DNA of 64,000 nt from contig CM020620.1 of assembly GCA_009829735.1 (NCBI GenBank), positions 18,620,354 to 18,684,353 of the forward strand, given 5' to 3'. Made by a program: the position numbers and the translations under genes. Below the pieces are notes generated by a model that was not told the origin of the DNA, did not search any database, and was given only the letters and a program-made list of their open reading frames with translations. Positions 52,241 to 61,629 of this stretch are shown here, in pieces. The stretch is from Pyropia yezoensis (lineage: Eukaryota; Rhodophyta; Bangiophyceae; Bangiales; Bangiaceae). How positions within the stretch are numbered: the first letter of the stretch is position 1; the number at the start of each line of letters is the position of its first letter.

Positions 52241-54780
52241 TTACAGTAGGCGTCGTCGCCTCATGTAAGGCATGAGGAGTTGGCGGGGTATATTCGCCGC
52301 CTGTTCCCAGGTGGGTGAGTCGTATCCGACCCACATAACCTTGACGTACCAGGGTCCTGGTAGGTTCGGGTCGGTGTGTCCGACCACGCTCTCTACTTGG
52401 TATGGAATCCCATCCGGTCCCACCGGGTCATCTGACCGGTGGGTTGTAAGAGCTTCATGTAGCAACCCAGCCGGTACCGGCTGAGCCTGTTCCGGCTTCG
52501 GAGCAGGTGTGACATCATTCACACTGATACGTTGGATCTCCGTATCGGAGTGTAAGATAACAGAGTGGTCATCTCTGTGGAGAATCTGGTACGGTCCCTT
52601 GACCGGTTGCATGAGCTTGTTCCCCCGGAACTTCTGGTGTCTGATGTAGACCCAGTCACCTGTCATCAGGGTTGCGTTGCGCACCCGTAACCGGGCGTCG
52701 AAGTTCTTCTTATATCGAAGTTGTGTTCTGTCAAGGGTACCCTTGAGCTTAGGAATCATCCACGATAGCTTGGCCAACCAAGCTAGGTGGATACGTTCGG
52801 CCGGTCGGCCTTTCGGTGTATCATACCGAGTGCACCTGCCTGGTGGCAGCGTCAGGTTACCGACGCCTAGTGGCATGACCCACTCCAGCGGAGCGATGTT
52901 CGTGCTCCGATGCGGGCTGGCATTGTATGCCAGGGTGAGTACGGACAGAAGCCTGTCCCAAGTGTTCGTGTGCTCTGCCACGTAGCACTGTAGCATCTTG
53001 ACGATGGTGCGGTTGAACCGCTCCACCTGCCCGTTGGTTTGCGGGTGGTAGTCGGATGCCCGACGTGGTTCGATACCGAACATGCCCAGGACCTTAGTGC
53101 AGAATGCTGACGTAAGGTTTGCTCCGTTGTCGGAGAGGAGTTGCTTCATGACTCCGTATGCACTGATCCAGTGGTCAACCACTGCGTTCTTGATGGTGTA
53201 TGCCGTATCATTCGGGATGGCTGCCGCTCGTGACAGCTTAGTGAAGCGGTCAGACATGACCAGGATGTACCTGTTCCCTTCTTCCGTTACCGGAAGTGGC
53301 CCGAGTATGTCGATAGCGACTTGCTCGTTGGGCCCATCGGGTGGGAATAGCTTCATGGCAGACGCCTGCCTATGTAGACTCATGCGGTTACGCGCACAGG
53401 GGTGGCATCCCCTTACGTGGTCGACCACGTCGACGGCCATTGCTGGCCAGTAGAAGAATCTTCGCATTGCTGCGAACATACGTGAGCCCCCCGGGTGATC
53501 GGCTGTGGGGTTCTCGTGTTCTCGTTCTATGACGGCTTGCCGTAAGGACACGGGAACCACGACTTGATGTCGTCCATCGGCGGGTGCCCGCCGGTATATG
53601 AGTCCGTCTTCGTTCTCGGAGAAGATGCCGGCCGTACCGGCCAGGAGGTTAGCGCGATGACGTCTACAGTCGTCGTCATTGGCTTGTGCCTCGCGGAAGT
53701 CCGCGAGGGTTAGTGGGCATGCTCGGTGTGCCATGGTATGGTCAACCATACCTTGGGTAGCGTTACCCACCATGCAGACCGGTACCACCGGGATGTCCTC
53801 GTCCACCGGGCGGGTATCCCCGCTCGGGGTGTCGAGTCGAGACAATGCGTCTCCGAGATGGTGGGTTGACCCAGCCTTATACAAGGTACGGTAGTCGTGC
53901 TCGGCCATTTTTAGCCTCCATCGGGCTAGCCTCCCATGGCTATCGGAATCCTTGTCACCAAGGTTGAGGAGCCATCGTAGGGGTTCGTGGTCGGACCTCA
54001 CGATGAACCTGGAGCCCTCCAGGTATGGACGGAGCAGTTGCACTGCCCATATAACTCCGAGGCATTCACGCTCGGTGGCACTATAGTTACGCTCAGCCGG
54101 GTTGAGTGTCCGGCTGAAGTATCCTACCGGACGTAGGTCCGGGATATCGTTATCGGTACCGATCAACGTCTCTCCCTGTAACAGGGTGCATCCCACTTGG
54201 GTGTCGCACGCATCGACATCGATGACGAAGGTACCCCGTCGGTGCGGTAACGCAAGGACGGGTGGGGATAGTAGGGCTCGCTTCAGCGACTCGAATGCCT
54301 CCTTTTCGCTAGGCAAAGGGGGTTGGAGTACCTTGGGCAGGGTACTGCTCGTAAGAACCGTTAACGGTTTAGCTATCCGAGCGAAGTCCTTGACGAACCG
54401 TCGGTATACATTGCACATTCCCAGGAAGCTCTTGAGCTGCGTCTGGGTGTTAGGGAACCGGGCATCCCGGAGTGCCCGGGTATTGGCTTCAAGTACCCCT
54501 AGTTTACCAGGGGTTATCTGGTGGCCCAGATACTCGACCGTCTGTTCGAAGAAGGCGCACTTCTTCAGACGCAGGGTTACCCCGGCGTTCCTCAAGAGGG
54601 TGAGTACCTCGTCAACATGTTGCACATGGTCATCCATGTTACGCGAGAAGACGATGACGTCATCGAGGTACACTAGGCAGTTACGCCACTTCACCCCCGA
54701 CAGTATAATGTCGATAGCCCGCTGGAATGTAGCGGGGGCGTTGGACAATCCGAAGGGCATCCTTAGGAACTCGTACACTC
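52241..54780 (-). CDS. pol: Element A pol, C-terminal part (RT-RNase H-integrase-chromodomain)
   Basis: The reading frame is open from the element B junction at 54780 down to TAG 52241. It starts inside RT at VYEFLRMPFGLSNAPATFQR, then CLVYLDDVIVFSR (the YLDD catalytic box) and GHQITPG. RNase H follows (FVIDVDACDTQVGC, YSATERECLGVIWA, RSDHEPLRWL). The integrase has an HHCC zinc finger (H-x...H, CHPCARN), the DDE residues in VAIDILGPLPV, LLSDNGANLTS and YHPQTNGQVERFNRTI, and a GPY/F module (VKGPYQIL). A C-terminal chromodomain (YQVESVVG, WYVKVMWVGYDSPTWEQA) marks it as a chromovirus; this domain steers integration to marked chromatin in characterised relatives. The ~77 codons to the right of 54780 in this frame are LTR sequence of element B and not part of the gene. 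Confidence 0.96.
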
Positions 54781-55248
54781 TGTGGCAAAAACCACTCGCA
54801 CACACAGTACCCAAGTTGGGGCGGTGTGCGAGGGCTGCCTCCCGTGTCGGGGGAACCGGAAGAAGTGCAAGTCGCACACACTCTATCCCTGTTGTGGGGC
54901 AATCCCCCCACGGACAAACAAGAAGATGGTGTGTGGTCCAACAGTTTCTTGGTCGGGACGGGGACGCAGGGCCAAGCCCCGCTGTCCCTCCCCTTATCCC
55001 CCCAGGGTCCACTCAGAATCTCGCCACTCAGAATCTCCCACCCCAGCACCTGCCCACCGGGCCACACGAAAATTCAAGACGATAAATGCAGAAAACCCTC
55101 AAATCCAAGTTGGATTTACTACTAAGCTAACTATCCCGAACTTAGGGAATATGGACCCAAATGCAGGGGGAGGAACGGACCAGGCTAGTGGCCTGCCGCC
55201 CCTTGCATGGCACGTGTTGCCCCCTACCTGGGGGTCAATACTGCCACA
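54781..55248 (-). repeat. 3' LTR of element B (468 bp)
   Basis: Bounded by TGTGGCA and TGCCACA on either strand, adjacent to element A pol on one side and to a polypurine tract on the other. It contains a CACGTG box near 55,211 and the palindrome CCCAAGTTGGG at 54810-54820. Besides providing the poly(A) region of element B, its plus strand lies directly upstream of the antisense ORF and could supply its promoter. Confidence 0.93.
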
Positions 55249-55261
55249 CTCCCCTCTCCTC
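55249..55261 (-). other. Polypurine tract of element B
   Basis: Minus-strand GAGGAGAGGGGAG directly abuts the TG start of the 3' LTR, the expected place and composition for the plus-strand primer. Confidence 0.85.
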
Positions 55262-55590
55262 AGTTCCGACCGACCCGGTCGGCCCTGTGAGGGGGTGCGT
55301 AAACGCACGTCTCGGCGTTGGGGGGGGACGCGACTTGCTGTCCCCCCTTGAGTACGTAACGCGGATGTGGAGGCGGTCACGTTGGCCGCCCCTCTCCTCA
55401 AGCTTGCCCACTTGGCAGCTTGCTCTCCCCGGTTCACACCTCACCACCACCACCACTTCTCCTTCACCTTACACGGGGCCACCCCACGCTGGGGAGGCCA
55501 CCCGTTTACCCACGATCCGAGTCCCCCTCAACTCGAGGCGGGTCTCGTGCCGTGATAGCCAGGACGTCTCTCCCCAACTTGGGGAGAGCC

Positions 55591-57534
55591 ATGGCGACTC
55601 CGGGAGTGGAGACGGACTCTCTCGATGAGCGTATGGAGGACACCTCCTACGGTGCAGCGCCTGCCGGGACTTCCGGCGGGGGCTCCGCGATCGCTCCGGG
55701 GGGTGGGACTCCCGCGTCACCCGGCTTTGGGTTGACGGCAGGATCTCCCCCGGAGGCGGGACAAGTTGTCCCGCGTGAGGCCTTGGGGCGGTGGTTTTAC
55801 CCCGCTTGGCCTCTGTATGAGGAGGGGTTGACTGTTCTTCGCTGTGGCCGACTCGGCGCAGCGATGGGTCGGGTATGGGACCGCCTACGGGAGAAGTATC
55901 CCCGTAGGGTCGGGTTCCCTGCCGGCTTCAGGACGGACCAGTTTGCCTTCCTGGACGACGAGGAGGTCGAAGACGTACAGCGGGCCAAGGCCATGGTGGA
56001 CCGCGGGGGAACTATCCCGGGTCCCGGCGACTTGCCGATCTTCACTTGGGACGCGGTGGCAACTCGCCCCCCGTACCTTCACGAGGCCGATCCGCACACT
56101 CATCACTTTGATGTGCGGATGGAGAAGGACTTCCGGCGAGGTCCCTACTTGGTGACCTCGGCTCAACTTGAGTTTCCTCAGCAGTCTGCTGCCAGTAAGG
56201 AGCAATACTACCCGAAGAAGCCCGAGTGGTGGCCTCAAGTTGAGGTCCCCTACGGGTTCCCGGCATTGTTGCCACGGTTGCTTGACCACTTCGGCTCCGT
56301 CATGTTGACGGCTGGCCCTGATCATCTGGTGTGGGCCATGTTGGCCACCCAGTGGCTCCTCGAGGTCATGTCGACCTGGGTGTCATGTGTTCAGCGGCGG
56401 GGGATGCTCTGGCATCTCCCCCTCCGGCTCATCCAGGGTTTGGAACAGCTCACCCCTCAGCTAGTTGCTGAGGGGTGCTCGTCAGGACAACTCACTCTAC
56501 TTGAGGAGATGCTCCGCCTCCACAAGTTTATCGAGTGGGAGAGCATTGAGCACAAGTTGCGCCGCCCCACTCGGGGGCCCAAGGACGATGGCGCACTTCG
56601 CCAGTTCGTGTGGGTCGCTCGTGAACTTCACGACGGCCGTGTGGTCCTACGAGAGGGGTTGGGCATCGGGGACTACCCGTATGCCCCGGGGGTGGATCGT
56701 CACACTGCGCCACCCCCGGACAAGCCCATAGTTATGGCTGTGCCCTCATATGATGACCATATGACTCAACCTACTGCGGGAGCCCCAAGTCGGGGTCGCA
56801 GTTACACCCGGGTACCGCCACCTCGGCGTGCCCCTCCGCTCCCTCCTGTTCCTTTCCAGCCTCACGGGAACATCCCGATCAGCGTGGCCGTGGAGTCATC
56901 CACACCGGTGTCTCCCAACTTGGGGGCCACCCTCCTGACGGTATACCCCAAGTTGGTGTTACCGCCCACGCCTCTAACCTCAGAGATGATGATCACCACG
57001 TTGGTGCGCACCATTTCCTGGTTGGCCGCGTCGACCGCAACCCTCCAAAGTTCCGAGACTCCTCAACTTGAGGAGCGCGTTCGTACTGCAGTGGCGACCG
57101 CGAGTTGCGAGTCGGTGGCGGAGTTTATGACGGCCGAGTTGGCTCGCATTGGGGCTATTATGCCCCAGCCAACCCCACTTGGGCGTGGCAAGCGTCGTGC
57201 GAGCCGGGCATACTCGCCTCCTCGCCGTCGTCGCCGTCACTCGCGGCGCTCTCCCTCCGTGTCGGAAGACGAGTTGTCTTACTCCGTCTCGGAGTCCTCT
57301 ACCCCATCGGAGACGGAGTCTGTCCAGCGTCTGCGTCGCAAACTTGCGCGCAAGACCAGGCAGAAGAGTAGCCACGGTCGGCGCCACTTGCGCGACCGTG
57401 AGGGGCGCGACGGTTCCGACTTGGAGCCGCCGCCCCTTCCAACGAGTGGAGACCGTTATCGGCGTGGGTCTCGCCGCTCGCCTCCACGTGAAGGCGAGGG
57501 CCGTGGAGTGGGAGAGTCTAGCATGCGTGCCTAG
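55591..57534 (+). CDS. Antisense ORF of element B (unknown conserved protein)
   Basis: ATG 55591 to TAG 57532-57534 gives 647 residues on the strand opposite to gag-pol. The frame is open further upstream but has no earlier ATG. The N-terminus is Gly/Ala-rich with an acidic patch. The folded middle has REALGRWFYPAWPLYEEGL, FRTDQFAFLDDEEVEDVQRA, HHFDVRMEKDFRRGPYLV and YGFPALLPRLLDHFGSV. Next come WVSCVQRRGMLWHLP and RLHKFIEWESIEH. F234 of FGSV, the HLP at 275-277 and the H-x4-W motif line up with the element A protein with a one-residue and a two-residue difference in spacing. The C-terminal ~170 residues are disordered: first Pro/Arg-rich, then Arg/Ser-rich with RRRRRHSRRSPSVSEDE, a nucleus- or RNA-binding-like tail. 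No known domain, signal peptide or membrane span is seen, so it is not an envelope gene. Confidence 0.78.
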   Translation: MATPGVETDSLDERMEDTSYGAAPAGTSGGGSAIAPGGGTPASPGFGLTAGSPPEAGQVVPREALGRWFYPAWPLYEEGLTVLRCGRLGAAMGRVWDRLREKYPRRVGFPAGFRTDQFAFLDDEEVEDVQRAKAMVDRGGTIPGPGDLPIFTWDAVATRPPYLHEADPHTHHFDVRMEKDFRRGPYLVTSAQLEFPQQSAASKEQYYPKKPEWWPQVEVPYGFPALLPRLLDHFGSVMLTAGPDHLVWAMLATQWLLEVMSTWVSCVQRRGMLWHLPLRLIQGLEQLTPQLVAEGCSSGQLTLLEEMLRLHKFIEWESIEHKLRRPTRGPKDDGALRQFVWVARELHDGRVVLREGLGIGDYPYAPGVDRHTAPPPDKPIVMAVPSYDDHMTQPTAGAPSRGRSYTRVPPPRRAPPLPPVPFQPHGNIPISVAVESSTPVSPNLGATLLTVYPKLVLPPTPLTSEMMITTLVRTISWLAASTATLQSSETPQLEERVRTAVATASCESVAEFMTAELARIGAIMPQPTPLGRGKRRASRAYSPPRRRRRHSRRSPSVSEDELSYSVSESSTPSETESVQRLRRKLARKTRQKSSHGRRHLRDREGRDGSDLEPPPLPTSGDRYRRGSRRSPPREGEGRGVGESSMRA

Positions 57535-57645
57535 TTGGCAGCTGCCTTTGTTGTGAGAGTGTGAGGGTTAGGGCTGTAGTTTAAAGCCACTCTGCGTACC
57601 ACTTCGACTTGAAGCACTCTCTTGGCACTGTTGCTCGGCCTTCCC
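57535..57645. terminator. Spacer between convergent antisense ORF and pol of element B
   Basis: Only 111 bp separate the two stop codons. An inverted repeat TCCCTCA-CGT-TGAGGGA (57642-57658) straddles the pol stop. Any transcript end of either gene must overlap the other gene or lie here. Confidence 0.4.
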
Positions 57646-60600
57646 TCACGTTGAGGGAGGGCTGTTAGGGTCTATCTCGTTCCGGGCACAGTACGCCCGG
57701 ACCTTCTCAGCAGGAAGGTCCTCCACATACTCCCACGTATCGTCCTTGGCTTTGTAGCCAAACCAACGCACCCTCAACATGAGGCGGTCAGTATCCTCAT
57801 CCCAGCCGTGGTCGATGAACTTGTCGAACACGTACTCCTGCGGGCCCTGTTTGGCTGCAGGCAGCGAGGGCAGGCGCCACGTTTTCAAGGCACGCGCCCA
57901 AGCTGGGTCGCCTGCAGGCGGTGGTGCAACTTTGACCACGTCCTGTCCGTTCACTGTGCGGACCCCATCGTCACTTTCGATGGTGAAGCGCCGCCCATCA
58001 GTACGAAGGACCTGGTACGGCCCCTTCGTCTGGAACACCAACTTACCCCCAGTTGGGGTGTGTGAGTGGACCAATACCCAGTCACCCTGCTCGGGGACAT
58101 GCTTGGCGTTGCGCACCTTTTTGTCAAAGGTACGCTTGTAGCGCTTTTGTGCTTTGTCCATCTCAGCCCTGACTTTAGGGATGAGGTTTTCAAGCCTAGC
58201 AGCGAACTCCGCCTTACTCTCAGTAGGAGTGGGCGTACTGCCACCATCCTCCCTAGTTGGGAGCGGCCGCCGCACGGCAATAGACCGCACGCGACGGGGG
58301 GTCACAAAAGCGAGGGGTACTTCCCCGGTAGATGAGTGAACCTGCGAATTGTAGGCAGTGGTCAGAATAGAAATGTATTGGTCCCACGTCTTCACGTGCT
58401 CACTCACATAATGGCGCAGCTGCCTAACAATAGTTTTGTTGAAGCGCTCCACCTGCCCATTAGTTTGTGGGTGGTAGGGGGTGGCATAGTTTGCCTTAAC
58501 CCCCAACATATCCAGCACTCCTTGAAACAGTACAGACGCAAATTGCGGTCCATTGTCCGATAGTGTACTATCCGGAATGCCATACGCGGCAACCCAGTGA
58601 TCTAGGAAGGCTGACACGACCGACATGGCCGTGATCTCTGCCAGTGGGATCGCTCGCGTAAGTTTCGTGAAGCGGTCACAGATGACCAGGAGGTACTGGT
58701 TGCCCTCCTCGGTCACTGGCAGTGGCCCAAGGATGTCCATCGCCAACGCGGCGAAGGGCTCCTTGGCCGGGAACAATAGCATAGCCGTAGTAGGCCGCCG
58801 TTCCATCAGACGGTTCTGTGCACAACTTGTGCAGGCAGCCACCCAACTGTAGATGTCCACCACCATGGACGGCCAGTAGTACCTGGTCCTCAGGGTCTGG
58901 TACAGTTTACTAGACCCCAGGTGTCCACCCGTGGGAGCGTTATGCTCCCTCTCAAGGATACTGTCCTTGAGGGATGCGGGGACGACAAGTTGTTCGGTCC
59001 CCTGGAATACCCCCCTCCTCATGAGGAGGCCATCGTCTCCCAGGAAGAACCGCGTCTCCGCCACTGTATCCAGGGTATCCCTCTGCGACTTGCAGAAGGG
59101 ATCCTCGGCCTGGGCCTTCACTACTTCGTCCAGGGACAGGGGCAAGTACTTCTTGTTCCCTGGCGCCTCGGGATTCAACGCCTGACCCGAGCGCGTGACT
59201 ACCCCCACGATGGGGATGTCCTCATCGACTGGGGTGGTGTCCAGTCCCTCGGTAGGTACCCGAGAGAGGCCGTCGGCAAGGGCATGTTGCCTGCCAGGTC
59301 GGTACTCAATATCAAAGTTGAAGGGTGCAAGTCGCACCCTCCACCGGTTGAGACGAGTGTTCGTACAGTCCGTCTTGAAGATGAACTGCAACGCGCGGTG
59401 GTCGCAGCGGATGAGGAACTTCTCACCCTCTAGGTAGTGACGAAGTGACGTCACCGCCCATACCACTGCGAGTCCTTCCAACTCGGTGACTCCGTAGTTC
59501 TTCTCGGCCGAGTTTAGCCCCTTGCTGAAGTATCCCACCGGCAAGTACTCCTTGTCCGGCTGTTGCTGAAGCAACACACAACCAAGTTGGTCGTAGCTAG
59601 CGTCCACATCCAGGATGTAGTGGCCTCCCAACCTGGGAATAGCCAGGATAGGGGGCTTCAGCAGAAGGTCCCGAAGAGTCTCAAAGGATTCCTGCTCCAC
59701 CCGACTTGGGGGAGGCAGGTTCTTCGGTAGCGTTGAGCTCACTAACTCATTCAACGGCTTCGCCACTTTGGCGAAGCCCTTAGTGAAACGTCGGTACACG
59801 TTACACATCCCGAGGAAGCTCCTCATCTGGGTCTGGGTCCGGGGGTACTGAGCCTTGCGGATGGCCCTCAAGTTTTTCTCGTTGACACTGAGACGCCCCG
59901 GACGGACAACATGTCCCAAGTACTCCACCTCTTGAGTGAAGAGGTGGCACTTACTCGCCTTCAGTGACTCTCCGGCGTCAGCAAGTAGCTTGAACACCTG
60001 GCCAAGATGGCCAATGTGTTCCTCCGGACTTCGGGAGAACACAATGATATCGTCTAGGTACACGAGACAGATCTGCCACCGTACTCCGGCCAGAATCATG
60101 TCCATAGCGCGCTGGAAAGTTGCCGGCGCGTTACACAGGCCAAACGGTAGGCGCTTGCACTGGTAGGTACCACAGTGACAGGTAAAGGTAGTTTTATGCC
60201 TGTCCTCCGGGGCAATGGGAATTTGCCAGTACCCCGCGTTACAGTCCAGGGTAGAGAACACGTTTGCCTCCCCCAGAGAGTCCAGACAGTCATCCATCCG
60301 AGGTAGGGGATAACTATCCTTCACCGTGCTCTCGTTGAGCTTACGGTAGTCGATACAGAACCGGGGGGTCCCATCAACTTTGGGGACGATCACCACCGGA
60401 CTCGCCCACTCGGCGTTGCTGGCCTCGATCACATCGAGGGCCTCCATGCGAGCAACTTGCTCCTTAACGAGGGCCCTTGAACGGGGTCCCCCCCTATACG
60501 GTTGTTGGCGTATAGGGGGCGCACCGGGTTTCAACTCGATCCGGTGTTGGGTAGCTCTCATGAGTCCCAATTGACCATCCCACAACTTGTGATATTGGTC

Positions 60601-61629
60601 CAAGAGGCGTTCAACTTGAACCCTCAACCTGGGTGGAACACCCTCCATGTTTACCTGGGGCCGAGGAGAGGCGGCCGACTTGGCTTGATGCTTCTCCTTT
60701 CCGGACTTCGGGTCGCTACTTGCGCCCGCGCTGAGGGTGACCGCTACTACCGGTCCCTCGTGTTGGTCGATATAGCCGAACTTGGCCCCCGACTTGAAGA
60801 ACTTGGGCGACGAGCTCAGGTTCATCACCTGGATCCTCCACGGGACTCCGGCTTTGGAGTCCATCGTGCCAAGGGCAACATGCACTTGGTGCTTGCGAGC
60901 AAGACGGGGGTTAGGGTGCACCAACCCGTTCCCCGCATAATCAGTTACAACATCCACGTGCGCCACCGAGTTGGGGGGCAACATGACTTTACGGGCTAAA
61001 CGCAGAGTAGCAGTAAACCCTTCCCTCACAGAACAAACAGGCTTCGACTGTGAAACTGTCACAGGAGCCACAGACTTTCCCTTACCAAGGATGGGGATAG
61101 TCTCCCCATTCATCAACTTGACCCAGTACTCAGGGCCACAAATCAAAGGCACTTGTGTTACGACATAAGGGGTACCCAGAAGCAGGGGTACCGATATATT
61201 CTCAACTACACCATAGGTCACGTCGACCTCATGGGTCCCCAACCGAGTTGGTAGGGTCACGGCACCAACGATGGGAAGTACCCCACCATTGATATCGATC
61301 AGATGGTCAGCTTTAGACTTCCAGCGTTGGAGCCTCATCCCCTTTGGTAATAGCGACTTGCGTATCAAGGAGGCTCCTGACCCGGTATCAAGTACGATAC
61401 GGGCACAACAGGCGCGGCCGGGGGCAAGTTGCACCCGTCCAGCCACCTGGAAGTTCTCACCCGTCAGCACCGCGATGACCCGACGTGGGTTTACGTTCTT
61501 GGGAAGTCCCACCCGAGGTGGGCGGACTCCCTTAGGTCGCCGCAGTATCCGACACGGTTGGTTCGTCCTCTTGGCCCACTTGGCCGAGGCTGCCGTTGTG
61601 AGCTTCGGACGACCAGCTCCAACGGTCAT
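57646..61629 (-). CDS. pol: Element B pol: protease-RT-RNase H-integrase-chromodomain polyprotein
   Basis: An unbroken ORF of 1327 residues, ATG 61629 to stop 57646. Protease: ARIVLDTGSGASLIRKSL with the DTG active site near residue 80. RT: a VDGTPRFCIDYRKLN motif, FSTLDCNAGYWQIP, LPFGLCNAPATFQRAMD and CLVYLDDIIVFSR. RNase H: YILDVDASYDQLGCVLLQ and YGVTELEGLAVVWA. Integrase: H-x...H with CTSCAQNR, then ALAMDILGPLPV, LSDNGPQFAS and HPQTNGQVERFNKTI, then the GPY/F module (TKGPYQVL). A chromodomain closes the protein (EYVFDKFIDHGWD, LRVRWFGYKAKDDTWEY). The order is that of Ty3/gypsy chromoviruses. The start codon overlaps the gag stop as ATGA, so translation by reinitiation rather than frameshifting is suggested. 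Confidence 0.97.
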   Translation of the reverse strand: MTVGAGRPKLTTAASAKWAKRTNQPCRILRRPKGVRPPRVGLPKNVNPRRVIAVLTGENFQVAGRVQLAPGRACCARIVLDTGSGASLIRKSLLPKGMRLQRWKSKADHLIDINGGVLPIVGAVTLPTRLGTHEVDVTYGVVENISVPLLLGTPYVVTQVPLICGPEYWVKLMNGETIPILGKGKSVAPVTVSQSKPVCSVREGFTATLRLARKVMLPPNSVAHVDVVTDYAGNGLVHPNPRLARKHQVHVALGTMDSKAGVPWRIQVMNLSSSPKFFKSGAKFGYIDQHEGPVVAVTLSAGASSDPKSGKEKHQAKSAASPRPQVNMEGVPPRLRVQVERLLDQYHKLWDGQLGLMRATQHRIELKPGAPPIRQQPYRGGPRSRALVKEQVARMEALDVIEASNAEWASPVVIVPKVDGTPRFCIDYRKLNESTVKDSYPLPRMDDCLDSLGEANVFSTLDCNAGYWQIPIAPEDRHKTTFTCHCGTYQCKRLPFGLCNAPATFQRAMDMILAGVRWQICLVYLDDIIVFSRSPEEHIGHLGQVFKLLADAGESLKASKCHLFTQEVEYLGHVVRPGRLSVNEKNLRAIRKAQYPRTQTQMRSFLGMCNVYRRFTKGFAKVAKPLNELVSSTLPKNLPPPSRVEQESFETLRDLLLKPPILAIPRLGGHYILDVDASYDQLGCVLLQQQPDKEYLPVGYFSKGLNSAEKNYGVTELEGLAVVWAVTSLRHYLEGEKFLIRCDHRALQFIFKTDCTNTRLNRWRVRLAPFNFDIEYRPGRQHALADGLSRVPTEGLDTTPVDEDIPIVGVVTRSGQALNPEAPGNKKYLPLSLDEVVKAQAEDPFCKSQRDTLDTVAETRFFLGDDGLLMRRGVFQGTEQLVVPASLKDSILEREHNAPTGGHLGSSKLYQTLRTRYYWPSMVVDIYSWVAACTSCAQNRLMERRPTTAMLLFPAKEPFAALAMDILGPLPVTEEGNQYLLVICDRFTKLTRAIPLAEITAMSVVSAFLDHWVAAYGIPDSTLSDNGPQFASVLFQGVLDMLGVKANYATPYHPQTNGQVERFNKTIVRQLRHYVSEHVKTWDQYISILTTAYNSQVHSSTGEVPLAFVTPRRVRSIAVRRPLPTREDGGSTPTPTESKAEFAARLENLIPKVRAEMDKAQKRYKRTFDKKVRNAKHVPEQGDWVLVHSHTPTGGKLVFQTKGPYQVLRTDGRRFTIESDDGVRTVNGQDVVKVAPPPAGDPAWARALKTWRLPSLPAAKQGPQEYVFDKFIDHGWDEDTDRLMLRVRWFGYKAKDDTWEYVEDLPAEKVRAYCARNEIDPNSPPST

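Larger units (their letters stand above)
48621..54780 (-). mobile_element. Element A: Ty3/gypsy chromovirus, split by element B
   Basis: Visible parts, in element order from the right, are: pol from within the reverse transcriptase to the chromodomain (54780-52241), a 478-bp spacer with a hairpin array, an antisense ORF (49396-51762 on the plus strand), a ~590-bp leader of that ORF, a PPT and part of the 3' LTR. Gag, protease and the start of RT should resume to the right of element B, beyond the window. No stop codon interrupts the visible pol, so A was intact when B inserted. Confidence 0.85.

Noticed and set aside
54781..55012. N-terminal ~77 codons of the long minus-strand ORF 55012-52241
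   Set aside because: They are LTR sequence of element B read through into the element A pol frame, repeated at the right edge of the window; not part of pol.
55420..55590. Longer N-terminus for the element B antisense ORF
   Set aside because: It begins at TTG. The first ATG is 55591, and upstream residues are Pro/Ser filler.
55420..57534. Envelope gene of an errantivirus-like element
   Set aside because: The ORF is on the opposite strand and has no signal peptide, membrane span or furin-like site.
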